NCBI GenBank assembly: GCA_964502175.1
Contig: CAZCVE010000025.1
Location: forward strand, 1-64,000
Direction of reading: 5' to 3'
Origin: JAFLCL01 sp964502175
GTDB lineage: Bacteria; Myxococcota_A; Polyangia; Polyangiales; Sandaracinaceae
DNA: 64,000 nt
A program made the position numbers and the translations under genes. Positions 47,870 through 56,544 of the stretch are shown here, piece after piece. The stretch's first letter is position 1. Every line of letters starts with the position of its first letter. The notes under the pieces were generated by a model. That model was given only the letters and a program-made list of their open reading frames with translations. It did not search any database and was not told where the DNA came from.

Positions 47870-47936
47870 GCGCGTGTAGTGGAGCGGGACGGCCGAAAAC
47901 AGTCAATCGATCGAGCGCTGCCCTACGATCGGTCGC

Positions 47937-48659
47937 GTGAAGAAGGCGAGGCCCGCGAAGAAGACGCGATCGAGGTCGAAGGCCGCGATCACGTCGACGC
48001 CGCCGGAGGCCGCGGTGGCGGCGAGCGCGAAAACACGCCGCAGCGCGCCGCGACGACGTCTCCCGATCGCGGAGGACTCGCGCCTCGACTTCGTGCGCGA
48101 CGAGCGCGCGATCCGCATGCGCTTCGTGAGCGGGCGCGGTCACTACGAGACCGTCGTGCAGGCCGTGCGCGAGGCGAAGGTGAGCGTGTGGATCGCGACG
48201 GCGAACCTGAAGGAGATGCTGGTCGAGGACGACCTCCAGATGCCGGGCCGTCGCAAGAGCTACCGCTCGGTGCTCGCCACGCTCGACCGTCTCGCGAGCC
48301 GAGGCGTGGAGCTGCGCATGCTCCACGCCTCGATGCCGAGCGGCCCGTTCCGCGCGACGTTCGACGACCATCCACGCCTCGTCTCGGGCGGCCTCGAGAT
48401 GCGCCTCTGTCCGCGCGTGCACCTCAAGTGCGTGATCGTCGACGGCCGCACGCTCTACCTCGGCAGCGCGAACTGGACGGGCGCGGGCCTCGGCGCCAAG
48501 GGCGATCGCAACCGCAACTTCGAGCTCGGCTTCGTGACCGAGGACGAGGTGCTGCTCGACGAGGTGCAGGGTCTCTACGAGCACCTCTGGCGCGGCGGCG
48601 AGTGCGCGGAGTGCGGGCGACGCGAGCTCTGCGAGGCCCCGCTCGACGGCAGGCCTTGA
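47937..48659 (+). CDS. Phospholipase D-like (HKD) protein
   Basis: 240 residues from GTG at 47937. The first 45 residues are Lys/Arg/Ala-rich and look disordered. One HKD motif is complete: HLKCVIVDGRTLYLGSANWT, with His162 and Lys164. A second HKD is absent, so it would act as a dimer, like bacterial Nuc-type nucleases. YETVVQAVREAKVSVWIATA is the usual first strand-helix of the fold. The C-terminus has four cysteines (CAECGRRELC), possibly a zinc site. The basic tail and single motif favour a nuclease over a lipase; the substrate is unproven. Confidence 0.85.
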   Translation: MKKARPAKKTRSRSKAAITSTPPEAAVAASAKTRRSAPRRRLPIAEDSRLDFVRDERAIRMRFVSGRGHYETVVQAVREAKVSVWIATANLKEMLVEDDLQMPGRRKSYRSVLATLDRLASRGVELRMLHASMPSGPFRATFDDHPRLVSGGLEMRLCPRVHLKCVIVDGRTLYLGSANWTGAGLGAKGDRNRNFELGFVTEDEVLLDEVQGLYEHLWRGGECAECGRRELCEAPLDGRP

Positions 48660-48953
48660 TCCTCGTGCGTGTGCGATCGTGATCGGCGTCGAGGTCGTCC
48701 CGTCGTCGGCGAGGAGAGTCACGGTGCGCCCAGTCGGCGAGACGCCGAGCACGTTCCATCCATCCCACGAGCGGCTCGCGGCGAGCGGATGGCTGGGTCC
48801 GCCGTCCCACGCGGCGATCTCGCGCGTGAGCGTCCACGCGGTGCCGTCGGTGCGGTAGGCGGACACGCGCGGCGGCGCGGCGAGCACGCTGCGTCCGCTC
48901 TTCAAGAAGGAAGAGAGCGTGAGCGGAAGGGCAGAGGCGGCGAGGGTCTTCAT
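48660..48953 (-). pseudogene. Possible truncated propeller-type protein fragment
   Basis: The largest gap in the window (48660-49037) holds a minus-strand reading frame from ATG at 48953 with MKTLAASALPLTLSSF, then strands such as SRSWDGWNVLGVSPTGRTV and TLLADDGTTS. These look like real protein of the propeller type. After about 95 residues the frame runs into sequence antisense to the PLD-like gene, where it no longer looks coding. It is probably a broken N-terminal remnant; a short exported protein is the alternative. Nothing else is seen in the gap. Confidence 0.35.
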
Positions 48954-49037
48954 GACCGTGAGTGGCGAGCCCGGTCGCTTCCGTCACGGGCGGTCCGCCC
49001 TACGAAGAGAGTTCTCTCGGGCTACGCTCCGCCCGCA

Positions 49038-50090
49038 TTGTCGTCCTCCGTCCCGTCTCGCGATCGCGCGCCCGACATCGTCGTCGAGAAGCTCCGCAAG
49101 GAGTACCGCGTGGCCAAGCGCGAGCCCGGCTTCGCGGCGGCGTTCCGCGCGCTCTTCCGTCGACGCTACGAGACCGTCGTCGCCGTCGACGACGTGAGCT
49201 TCACGATCGGCGCGGGCGAGCGCGTGGGCTTCCTCGGCCCGAACGGCGCGGGCAAGACGACCACGCTCAAGATGCTCGCGGGCCTGCTCCATCCGACGTC
49301 GGGCACGTGCACGGTCTCTGGCTTCACGCCGCGCGAGCGACGCGTGCCGTTCCTCGAGTCCGTCACGCTCGTGCTCGGCCAGAAGCAGCAGCTCCTCTGG
49401 GATCTGCCGCCCGTCGACACGTTCGAGCTCAACCGCGCGATCTACCAAGTGCCGCAGAGAGACTTCGAAGCGCGCGTCTCCGAGCTCACGACGCTGCTCG
49501 ATCTCGGCGACCTCGTGAAGAAGCCCACGCGCGAGCTCTCGCTCGGCGAGCGCATGAAGTGCGAGCTCGTCGCCGCGCTGATCCACGCGCCGCGCGTGCT
49601 CTTCCTCGACGAGCCCACGATCGGCCTCGACGTGACGATGCAGGCCACGGTCCGCGAGTTCGTGCGCACCTACAACGAGCGCCACGGCGCGACGCTCGTG
49701 CTCACGAGCCACTACATGGACGACGTGCTCGCGCTCTGCCCTCGCATCCTCGTGATCGACAAGGGCGCGCTCAGCTACGACGGCTCGGTCGACGACCTCG
49801 TGCAGAAGGTGCGCCCCGACAAGCGCATCACCGCGCGCTTCAAGACGAACGTCGATCGCGCAGACGTCGAGCGCTTCGGCGCGATCGTCACGCACGAGCC
49901 CACGCGCGCCGTGGTGTCGGTGCCCCAGGACGAGCTCGCGACGCGCGCCCAAGCGATGCTCGCGTCCCTGCCGATCCTCGACTTCGAGGTCGTCTCCGCC
50001 CCGCTCGAGGAGGTGCTGGCGGAGCTCTTCGCGCGCACCCGCGCCGCGCGATCGAGCGACACCGCGACGTCCACGGAGCCCACGCCGTGA
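49038..50090 (+). CDS. ABC transporter ATP-binding protein (ABC-2 exporter)
   Basis: 350 residues from TTG at 49038, the only start codon near the beginning of homologous sequence (IVVEKLRKEYRV). Walker A GPNGAGKTTT, Q-loop LVLGQKQQLLWD, signature LSLGERMK, Walker B LFLDEPT and H-loop TSHYMDD are all present. LSLGERMK and the LLWDLPPVDTFEL segment are typical of ATPases paired with DUF990-type permeases. The C-terminal 90 residues are an extra domain. The permease gene overlaps the stop. It drives export of an unknown substrate. Confidence 0.92.
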   Translation: MSSSVPSRDRAPDIVVEKLRKEYRVAKREPGFAAAFRALFRRRYETVVAVDDVSFTIGAGERVGFLGPNGAGKTTTLKMLAGLLHPTSGTCTVSGFTPRERRVPFLESVTLVLGQKQQLLWDLPPVDTFELNRAIYQVPQRDFEARVSELTTLLDLGDLVKKPTRELSLGERMKCELVAALIHAPRVLFLDEPTIGLDVTMQATVREFVRTYNERHGATLVLTSHYMDDVLALCPRILVIDKGALSYDGSVDDLVQKVRPDKRITARFKTNVDRADVERFGAIVTHEPTRAVVSVPQDELATRAQAMLASLPILDFEVVSAPLEEVLAELFARTRAARSSDTATSTEPTP

Positions 50091-50881
50091 GGACGCTTCG
50101 CGTGCTGCCGACGATGCTCCGCATCGGCTTCCACGAGGCGATGGCGTACCGCGCGGAGCTCTTCGTCTGGATGCTCACGACGACGATGCCGCTCGTCATG
50201 CTGCCGCTCTGGCTCGCGGTCAGCGAGACAGGGCCCGTGGGCGGCTACGACGCGGACCGCTTCATCGCGTACTTCCTCGTCGCGTTCGTGGTGCGGCAGC
50301 TCACCGCCGTGTGGGCGAGCTACACGATGCACTTCGAGATCGTCCACGGCACGCTCGCGATGCGGCTCATGCGACCGGTGCATCCGTTCTGGGCCTACGC
50401 GATCGAGAGCCTCTCGGCGATCCCGCTGCGCCTCGTGATCGCGCTCCCCGTCTCGGTGCTCGTGCTCGTGCTCACCGCGGGCGAGCACCTCGTCGACGAG
50501 GTGCCCACGGCACTCCTCGGGGTGATCGCGATCGTCGGCGCGTGGTCGATCGCGTTCTTCGCGAACGTGGCGATCGGCGCGATCGCGCTCTTCACCACCT
50601 CGAGCCTCAAGCTCGTCGACGCATGGCTCGCGGGCTACTTCGTGATGAGCGGCTACCTCGTCCCGCTCTCGCTCTTTCCAGCGTCCGTGCGCGACGTCCC
50701 CTACTGGCTCCCTTGGCGCTACCAGCTCGGGTTCCCCGTCGAGCTCTGGACCGGCGCGCTCTCGCGTGAGCAGGTGATCACCCAGCTCGCGTCGCAGTGG
50801 TGCTGGGTCGCGATCCTCGCGTGCCTCGCCGCGCTCGTCTGGAACCGAGGCCTCGCCCGCTTCTCGGCCGTCAGCGGCTGA
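50087..50881 (+). CDS. ABC-2 family permease (DUF990-like)
   Basis: 264 residues from GTG at 50087, overlapping the ATPase stop in GTGA. Six hydrophobic segments; the first lies in AELFVWMLTTTMPLVMLPLW and the last in WCWVAILACLAALVW. The central blocks FIAYFLVAFVVRQLTAVW and SLSLFPASVRDVPYWLPWRY are typical of the DUF990/ABC-2_6 permeases. These systems usually have two different permease genes; only one is here, so the complex may be a homodimer or its partner may be encoded elsewhere. Confidence 0.9.
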   Translation: MRTLRVLPTMLRIGFHEAMAYRAELFVWMLTTTMPLVMLPLWLAVSETGPVGGYDADRFIAYFLVAFVVRQLTAVWASYTMHFEIVHGTLAMRLMRPVHPFWAYAIESLSAIPLRLVIALPVSVLVLVLTAGEHLVDEVPTALLGVIAIVGAWSIAFFANVAIGAIALFTTSSLKLVDAWLAGYFVMSGYLVPLSLFPASVRDVPYWLPWRYQLGFPVELWTGALSREQVITQLASQWCWVAILACLAALVWNRGLARFSAVSG

Positions 50882-50921
50882 GCGACATGCGACGCGCCAC
50901 GAACGCAGCTATCGTCTGCCG

Positions 50922-51155
50922 ATGGGCGATGCCGCACGCAAGCTCCGCGACGAAGCGCTCGCGCTACCGGACGACGAGCGAGAGCGACTCGCTCTAGATC
51001 TCCTCGCGAGCCTCCATCACGCCGACCCCGATTGGGAGACGGCCTGGGCGGAAGAGATCGATCGCCGGCTCGACGACGTGCGCACGGGTCGTTTGCAAGC
51101 CGTCGCGTGGGAAGACGTGAAGCTCTCGCTCTCGGCCAAACTCGCGACGCGCTGA
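50922..51155 (+). CDS. Addiction-module antitoxin (PF09720-like)
   Basis: 77 residues: KLRDEALALPDDERERLALDLLASL followed by DPDWETAWAEEIDRRLDDVRTG and a short basic end. This is the standard two-helix layout of the unstable-antitoxin family that pairs with RelE/ParE toxins; the WxxEIxRR core is intact. The toxin gene begins three bases after its stop. Autorepression by the pair is usual for the family; no clear operator is seen in the 40-base leader. Confidence 0.9.
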   Translation: MGDAARKLRDEALALPDDERERLALDLLASLHHADPDWETAWAEEIDRRLDDVRTGRLQAVAWEDVKLSLSAKLATR

Positions 51156-51158
51156 CCG

Positions 51159-51461
51159 ATGCGCGCGATTCGACTCCACCCGGAGGCGAGAGACGAGATC
51201 GATGTGGCCGCGTTGCGTTACGAGGAGGCCCGACCGGGTCACGGAACGCGGTTCCTCGCAGAGATCGGGCCCATCGTGGACCTCGTTCGCGCGGCACCCG
51301 AAGCCGGGACGCGCTGGCGGCGGGGACCGATGCGTGTGTGGCGAGCGGTGCGCTTCCCGTACGTCGTCGCGTACGCGGTCGAACCGGATCACGTACTGCT
51401 GCTCACGGTCGCGCACACGAGCCGCCGCCCTGGGTACTGGCTCGAACGACGCGAGCGTTGA
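51159..51461 (+). CDS. RelE/ParE-family toxin
   Basis: 100 residues. The pattern HPEARDEIDVAALRYEEARPG, FLAEIGPIVDLVRAAPEAG, RRFPYVVAY-like strand (VRFPYVVAYAV) and VLLLTVAHTSRRPGYW is that of the ParE/RelE fold (plasmid stabilisation family). RelE relatives cut mRNA on ribosomes, ParE relatives poison gyrase; the residues seen do not decide. It lies between its antitoxin and a Tdi1-like gene, with gaps of three bases on each side. Confidence 0.92.
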   Translation: MRAIRLHPEARDEIDVAALRYEEARPGHGTRFLAEIGPIVDLVRAAPEAGTRWRRGPMRVWRAVRFPYVVAYAVEPDHVLLLTVAHTSRRPGYWLERRER

Positions 51462-51464
51462 CGC

Positions 51465-51947
51465 ATGAGCAAGGTCGCGGACGACGGGACGCTAAAGCTC
51501 ACCTGGGACGATCTCCTCATCGAGGACGTCGAGCCCGAGCGCGCCCGCGAGTGGCTGGCGCAGTGGGAGGTCTCCGGCCGGGTTCGGATCGTGTTCCTCA
51601 ACAAGTTCGGGTGGATCTTCATCGAGCACGAGCGCGGACCCGTCGAGATGCTCGACACGTTCGAAGGGACGCTCGAGCGCATCGCCGAGTCGATGGACGC
51701 GTTTCGTCGCGAGGTGAACCGCGGTCGATGGCAAGAGGTCTATCTGCTCTCGCGGCACGTGTACCGACTCCACCAAGCGGGCGTCGTGCCCCAGGAGGGC
51801 GAGTGCTTCGCCCTCAGTCCACATCCCATGCGAGGTGGTGAGGCCATCACGGGTGACCGGCCACTCGCGCTCGACCGCGTGCGCGTGATGGAGGTCGATG
51901 CGTGGCTGGCGGTCTGCCACGACGCGTGGCGGAAGCCGGCTCACTGA
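51465..51947 (+). CDS. Tdi1-like (DUF1851) protein behind a toxin-antitoxin pair
   Basis: 160 residues. WDDLLIEDVEPERAREWLAQW, then RIVFLNKFGWIFIEHERGPVEMLDTF, and the C-terminal FALSPHPMRGGEAI followed by VMEVDAWLAVCHDAW correspond to the GAD-like and DUF1851 parts of type VI immunity protein Tdi1. No effector or secretion gene is adjacent. Instead its ATG lies three bases after the toxin stop, implying one transcript. It may be an orphan immunity protein carried with the addiction module. Confidence 0.65.
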   Translation: MSKVADDGTLKLTWDDLLIEDVEPERAREWLAQWEVSGRVRIVFLNKFGWIFIEHERGPVEMLDTFEGTLERIAESMDAFRREVNRGRWQEVYLLSRHVYRLHQAGVVPQEGECFALSPHPMRGGEAITGDRPLALDRVRVMEVDAWLAVCHDAWRKPAH

Positions 51948-51960
51948 CGGAACGCCGAGG

Positions 51961-52578
51961 TCAACGGCGCGGCTTCTTGGCCTCGTAGCCTGCGACCTTC
52001 ATGCCCAGCGACTCCGCGAGGAGCACCGCGCTCTCCACCGGCAGACGCAGCCCCTTCACCTTGTTGCGCACGGGATCGATGAACGCGCCGGAGGTCGTGC
52101 CGAGGTCCGCCTTGCCGAGGTTCGATCCCTCGAACGTCGCCCCCGCGAGATCACACCGCGACAGCTCCGCCTCCACGAGATCGCACTCGACGAACGTCGA
52201 CGCGCGAAGGTTCGTGTCGCGGATCTTCGACTTCCTGAGGTTCGTCTTCTTGAACACGGCGTACTCGAGGTTGCACTCCTCGAAGGTCACGTCGGGGTTC
52301 GCCGCGAGGTCCGTGAAGTCCACGCCCAAGAGCTTCGTTCGCCGCAGGACCACGCCCGAGAGCGACAGATCCGTGCAGTCGAAGCGCGTCATGTCGCAGT
52401 CCTCGAACACGCACTCCTCGAGGCGCGTCTTGCGCCAGCGCGTCTCCGTGAGCTTCACGCCGCGGAAGGTGCACCGGTAGAGCTCCTTGCCGCTGAGATC
52501 CAGGCCGTGTGCGTCGAGGCCCACGAAGGTCTCGTTCTCGAGGTCGGTCTCGCTGCGGAGGCGCTCGAGGGTGCTCAT
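51961..52578 (-). CDS. Pentapeptide-repeat protein
   Basis: 205 residues with about 20 pentapeptide units of the A(D/N)Lxx type, e.g. GVDFTDL, NLEYAVFKKTNLRKSKIRDTN, SRCDLAGATFEGSNLGKADLG. These form a right-handed quadrilateral helix. Some members (Qnr, MfpA) protect DNA gyrase, others are structural; length is close to Qnr. The last 40 residues are not repeats and end KKPRR. It converges on the Tdi1-like gene, with about 13 bases between stops. Confidence 0.92.
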   Translation of the reverse strand: MSTLERLRSETDLENETFVGLDAHGLDLSGKELYRCTFRGVKLTETRWRKTRLEECVFEDCDMTRFDCTDLSLSGVVLRRTKLLGVDFTDLAANPDVTFEECNLEYAVFKKTNLRKSKIRDTNLRASTFVECDLVEAELSRCDLAGATFEGSNLGKADLGTTSGAFIDPVRNKVKGLRLPVESAVLLAESLGMKVAGYEAKKPRR

Positions 52579-52599
52579 GCGCGGCCGTTAGCACGTCCC

Positions 52600-52695
52600 T
52601 CATGCAGGGCTCACGTCCGCGGCTGTCGGATCGTCGACGCGGCCGCGCACGTCGGCGTGGCAGATCGGACAGGTCTGGGGTCGTCGACGCAGCAT
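52600..52695 (-). CDS. Candidate 31-residue protein with a CPIC motif
   Basis: ATG at 52695 lies two bases after the stop of the upstream gene and opens a frame of 31 residues, MLRRRPQTCPICHADV onward, ending ADVSPA. CPIC followed by His looks like half of a zinc ribbon, which would need dimerisation to bind metal. Close spacing supports translation, but the length makes chance possible. Confidence 0.3.
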   Translation of the reverse strand: MLRRRPQTCPICHADVRGRVDDPTAADVSPA

Positions 52696-52697
52696 GG

Positions 52698-53786
52698 TCA
52701 GATCCCCAGGTCCTGCGAGAGGGCGCGACGCGCTGCACGAGCTTCGTCGATCTCCGAGTGGAGCTCGTCGACGACGCGGTTCGTGGCCAGCATGACGAAG
52801 AGCGGAACCATCGCCCCACCGACCAAGCCCGAGAGGGCCGCTCGGCCTGCGGTCGCCATCACCGCGGCTCCACTGAGGCCTTCGGCGACCGCGAGATCAC
52901 CCGCGAGCGCCGCCCCGCCTACGATCGGCTCGGCGAGATCGTGGTGATCGACGGCAGACGACACCGCCCCGTAGATCTGGCGTGGCGTGTTCGCCGGCTG
53001 CGCGAACGCATCCGCGGCGATCGATCCCGGCGCGGCATCGTCGAGGCCCATGCGATCGCGGACACTCGCGGTCGCGCCGGGCACCTCGTCGGGTCCCCAC
53101 GCCTGACCCTGCAGGCGATCGCGGAGCTCGCGCAGTCCCTCCAGCGTGCGTCGCTGGAACCCCTCGCAGCGCTCGACATCCATCGGGCCACGATCGAGAT
53201 GCAGCTCACGGGCGAGGCGCGCACCCATCGACCCTTGGGGCGCGCCACGAAGCTGCCCCGCGAGTCGTTCGGGGCTCGTCGTCTCGAGCCAACGAAGTCG
53301 TTCCTCGACGCGACCAGAGGCCTCACCGCGCACGGCTTCGCGCAGCATCGGCGTCGCGCGCTCCGCCAAGTGCTCGACGACCACGCCCGAGTCCCGCATC
53401 GCGTGGACCAGGGCGAGGTGCCCGCGGTACTCGGCGCCGAGCGACGCCTCGAGCTCGACGCCCAGCTGCTCGCGCCCGATGCAGAGGAGCTGACGTGTCT
53501 CGTCGGGATGCGCGTCCAGCCATCGGTCGAATCCCGCGATGCCACCGGACGCGTACGCGTGTGCCGCGGCCGCCACGGAGGGGCGACCCGAACCGGTCTC
53601 GACACGCGCTGCCACCCGGCTCACCTCCTCGCCGCGACTCGGTGTGGAGGACGCCGGGGTGTCGACTTGGTCACGGCTGAGGTCGATGGGCGGAGCGTCG
53701 GCCCGCGGCGTAGGCGTGGTGTCAGGCGTCGGATCGATGGAACGAGAGCGAGTCGTGCTGGAGACGGAAGGAACGGTCATGGTCAC
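52698..53786 (-). CDS. Hypothetical protein with Gly/Ala-rich C-terminal hydrophobic region
   Basis: 362 residues. The first 70 are Ser/Thr/Pro-rich and look disordered. The centre is helical and charged (LDAHPDETRQLLCIG, ERLRWLETTSPERLAGQL). Residues about 285-345 are Gly/Ala-rich and hydrophobic (IVGGAALAGDLAVAEG, GLVGGAMVPLFVMLATN), able to form a membrane or glycine-zipper pair. There is no signal peptide. I do not recognise a family. It is divergent from the large membrane protein gene. Confidence 0.75.
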   Translation of the reverse strand: MTMTVPSVSSTTRSRSIDPTPDTTPTPRADAPPIDLSRDQVDTPASSTPSRGEEVSRVAARVETGSGRPSVAAAAHAYASGGIAGFDRWLDAHPDETRQLLCIGREQLGVELEASLGAEYRGHLALVHAMRDSGVVVEHLAERATPMLREAVRGEASGRVEERLRWLETTSPERLAGQLRGAPQGSMGARLARELHLDRGPMDVERCEGFQRRTLEGLRELRDRLQGQAWGPDEVPGATASVRDRMGLDDAAPGSIAADAFAQPANTPRQIYGAVSSAVDHHDLAEPIVGGAALAGDLAVAEGLSGAAVMATAGRAALSGLVGGAMVPLFVMLATNRVVDELHSEIDEARAARRALSQDLGI

Positions 53787-53910
53787 CTCGCGTCCCTTGT
53801 CGTCTCGTGTCGTCGTGAGTTTCTTCTCGCGACGATCTTTTCTGCCGGCGCAGAGCCTGGCTCACGCCCGTGACGCGGTCGGACCACGCTGGTAGGGTCG
53901 CGCCGCTTCG

Positions 53911-56493
53911 ATGGCTCCCTCCTCGAACGACCGCGATCGCCTCTGGCACTTCGTGTCCTTGCTCGTGCTCGCCGCGATCGCGACCGCCCAGCTCTGGCCG
54001 GGCCTCTCGAACGATCTCGCGCCGCCGATCAGCTGGGACCACGGCAGCCACCTCAACAAGGCGATCCTCACGTGGGAGAGCCTCTTCTCTCCGAGCGGCT
54101 GGCCATCGCTCCGCGGGTGGACCGACCTCGTCGAGAACGGCGTGCCGCTCAACACCGTCTACACGGCGACCGGCACGCTGCTCATCCTCGCGGTGCGCGT
54201 GTTCACGCAGCACCTCGCGTGGACGCAGACGTACGCGATCTCGATCGTCGTCTTCCGCGTGCTCGTCGCGCTGTCGGTGTACCGGCTCGCGCACGTGCTG
54301 CGCGCGGGCACGCTGGGTTCGATCGCGGCGGGTGTGATCTACCTGGCCGACTTCGGCGACCACAGCGAGGGCGGCTGGTTCTACGAGGTGCAGTACGGCG
54401 TGTGGCCGATGTCCCTCGCGATCGCCGCGTTCTTCGTGGGCATCGCGGATCTGATCGAGTTCCTCGACGGCGGTGCACGCAAGCACGCGACGTACGCGAT
54501 GCTGTGGCTGGGCGTCGCGCTCTTCTCACACCAGGCGACGCTGCTCGCGATCGGCAGCGTGATCCCCGCGCTCGTCCTCGTGCGCATGACGAGCACCGAG
54601 ACCGATCTCCGCGCCGACCTGCGCAAGATGATCCCGATCCTCGGGGTCGCAGGCCTGCTCTCGCTGTGGTGGCTCTTCCCGATGTTCGGGTTCACGGCGT
54701 GGCTCGACGATCACGGACAGCTCTACGCGGGCACGCCCGACATCGGGCACCGCTTCCTCACGGGCGAGGGCATCCTCCGCGGCGGGCACTTCACGAGCGT
54801 GCTCACGGCGATCGGCCTCGCCTACGGGCTCTTCACCGGTGAGCCGCGACGTCGCGCCCTCGCGGCCGCCGCGCTCGTCGCGATGATCATCAGCTCGCCG
54901 GGCTGGCTCCTCGGCCCCGACATGCTGCGGATCATGCCGTCGCTCGGTCGCATCGTGTTCCCGCGCATGATGACGATCGGAAAGCCGATCGCGTTCGCGC
55001 TCGCGGGCGTGGTGCTCGGAGACCTCGCGATGCGCGCGTGGCGATCGTCCGAGCGCGGGCTCCAGACGAGGCGCGGCAAGGTCGGGCTCGCCCTCTCGCT
55101 CGCGGCCATCGCGCCGTTCCTCGTGCGCGCACCCGAGGCGATCTCCACGCTCGTGATCGACCGCGAGTACACCTCGACGAGCACGCTCGGCGAGTGGTCG
55201 AGCTGGCAGTCGGCGTGGGGCTGGATCCGCGCGCGGCGCACGAACGAGGATCGCGACGCGGGCTTCTACCGAGTGTTCTGGTTCCACGAGGGCACGCACC
55301 TCGGACAGGCCTCACCGGCCTACACACACGTGCCTGGTCACATCACCGGCGTGCTCGTCGGAGAGGCCTTCCGCAACACGTCGGATGGCACCGATCCCGA
55401 CGCGCTGCGGGCGATCAACGTTCGCTACATCGTCGGCTTCGCGGATCTGCCACACCCGCTGCGCGGACAGACGACGCTGATCACGACGCTCGATCAGGCG
55501 CGCATCTACGAGCTCCAGAGCTGGTCGGGCGAGACCGTCTCGGATCTCGCGGGTGACGCACACCCGAGCGTCACGAACTACGAGGACGAGCGCGTCGTCT
55601 TCGCGCCGAACGGTGCTCGCGAGGTCGTCGTGCGACGCGCGTTCGCGCCGCCGTGGCACGCGTACGCCGACGGCCAGGAGATCCCGATCGCGCTCGAGCG
55701 CGTGCCCGACAGCCCGCACCTGCGCCTCATGCGCCTCGCGATCCCCGAAGGCACAGAGCGCGTCGAGGTGCGCTACGCCGGCCTCGGCGCGCGCGGCGTG
55801 ATCGGCTGGCTCGGCACGCTGCTCGGCTTGGCGATCGTGCTCGCGTACGCGCTCGAAGATCGCTGGCCGCCGCGCGCGAAGGCCGTGCGCGCGCGCTTCG
55901 TCCTCGCGATCTCCTCGCGCTGGTCGAGCGTGCCCGAAGGTCCACGCCTCTTCCTCACGACGCACTGGGCCCACCTGGCGCTCGCGCTCCCCGTGCTCGG
56001 GTTCGCTCTGCTCACCGCGCGCGCGCTCCGCGGCTACCACGTCGCCTACCACCTCGAGGACGTGTCGCTCTCGCACCGCGCCTCAGCCGACGCGCCGATC
56101 GAGCCGTGCACGGGCGGTGCGCCTCACTGCGTCGAGGCCGGCGTGAGCCTCGCGGCCGAGCCCGCGTGCGTCGACGGCTGGTTCCGCTCGTGTATCTCGT
56201 CGGGCCCGCCGTCGCACGGCGTGCTCGTGGTGGAGCTCCCGCAGGCACCGACCCACGGCACGCTCGAGCTCGGCGCGGGCGTCTCGGATGACGCGTGGCA
56301 GCGCGGCGACGGCGCGCCGATCACCGTGCGCGCGTTCTCGGGCGAGACCGATCTCGGCACGCTCGAGATCCCGAACGGACGCCACTGGGAGAGCGCCTCG
56401 TACCCGCTCACCGGCAGCGGCCCGGTTCGCCTGGAGATCGACGGCGGTGGCCCCGGCCGACACCACTTCTGCTTCGACGCGATCGTTCGCTGA
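53911..56493 (+). CDS. Large polytopic membrane protein with C-terminal soluble domains
   Basis: 860 residues. About ten membrane segments lie within the first 400 residues (SLLVLAAIATAQLWPGL, LGSIAAGVIYLADFG, MSLAIAAFFVGIADLIEFL among them), with two more near 628-647 and 688-707. The early block ISWDHGSHLNKAIL resembles the DxH/DxD-containing first loop of GT-C glycosyltransferases and PTPS-related/YfhO-like proteins. Loop and C-terminal parts are beta-rich (RYIVGFADLPHP, VRRAFAPPWHAYADGQEIP). It probably acts on a lipid-linked sugar or cell-envelope polymer; that is inference from topology. Confidence 0.8.
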   Translation: MAPSSNDRDRLWHFVSLLVLAAIATAQLWPGLSNDLAPPISWDHGSHLNKAILTWESLFSPSGWPSLRGWTDLVENGVPLNTVYTATGTLLILAVRVFTQHLAWTQTYAISIVVFRVLVALSVYRLAHVLRAGTLGSIAAGVIYLADFGDHSEGGWFYEVQYGVWPMSLAIAAFFVGIADLIEFLDGGARKHATYAMLWLGVALFSHQATLLAIGSVIPALVLVRMTSTETDLRADLRKMIPILGVAGLLSLWWLFPMFGFTAWLDDHGQLYAGTPDIGHRFLTGEGILRGGHFTSVLTAIGLAYGLFTGEPRRRALAAAALVAMIISSPGWLLGPDMLRIMPSLGRIVFPRMMTIGKPIAFALAGVVLGDLAMRAWRSSERGLQTRRGKVGLALSLAAIAPFLVRAPEAISTLVIDREYTSTSTLGEWSSWQSAWGWIRARRTNEDRDAGFYRVFWFHEGTHLGQASPAYTHVPGHITGVLVGEAFRNTSDGTDPDALRAINVRYIVGFADLPHPLRGQTTLITTLDQARIYELQSWSGETVSDLAGDAHPSVTNYEDERVVFAPNGAREVVVRRAFAPPWHAYADGQEIPIALERVPDSPHLRLMRLAIPEGTERVEVRYAGLGARGVIGWLGTLLGLAIVLAYALEDRWPPRAKAVRARFVLAISSRWSSVPEGPRLFLTTHWAHLALALPVLGFALLTARALRGYHVAYHLEDVSLSHRASADAPIEPCTGGAPHCVEAGVSLAAEPACVDGWFRSCISSGPPSHGVLVVELPQAPTHGTLELGAGVSDDAWQRGDGAPITVRAFSGETDLGTLEIPNGRHWESASYPLTGSGPVRLEIDGGGPGRHHFCFDAIVR

Positions 56494-56544
56494 GCCGGGA
56501 CGAACGCACGGGCGCGATCGACGGGCGTGCGTCAGTGTCGCGCC

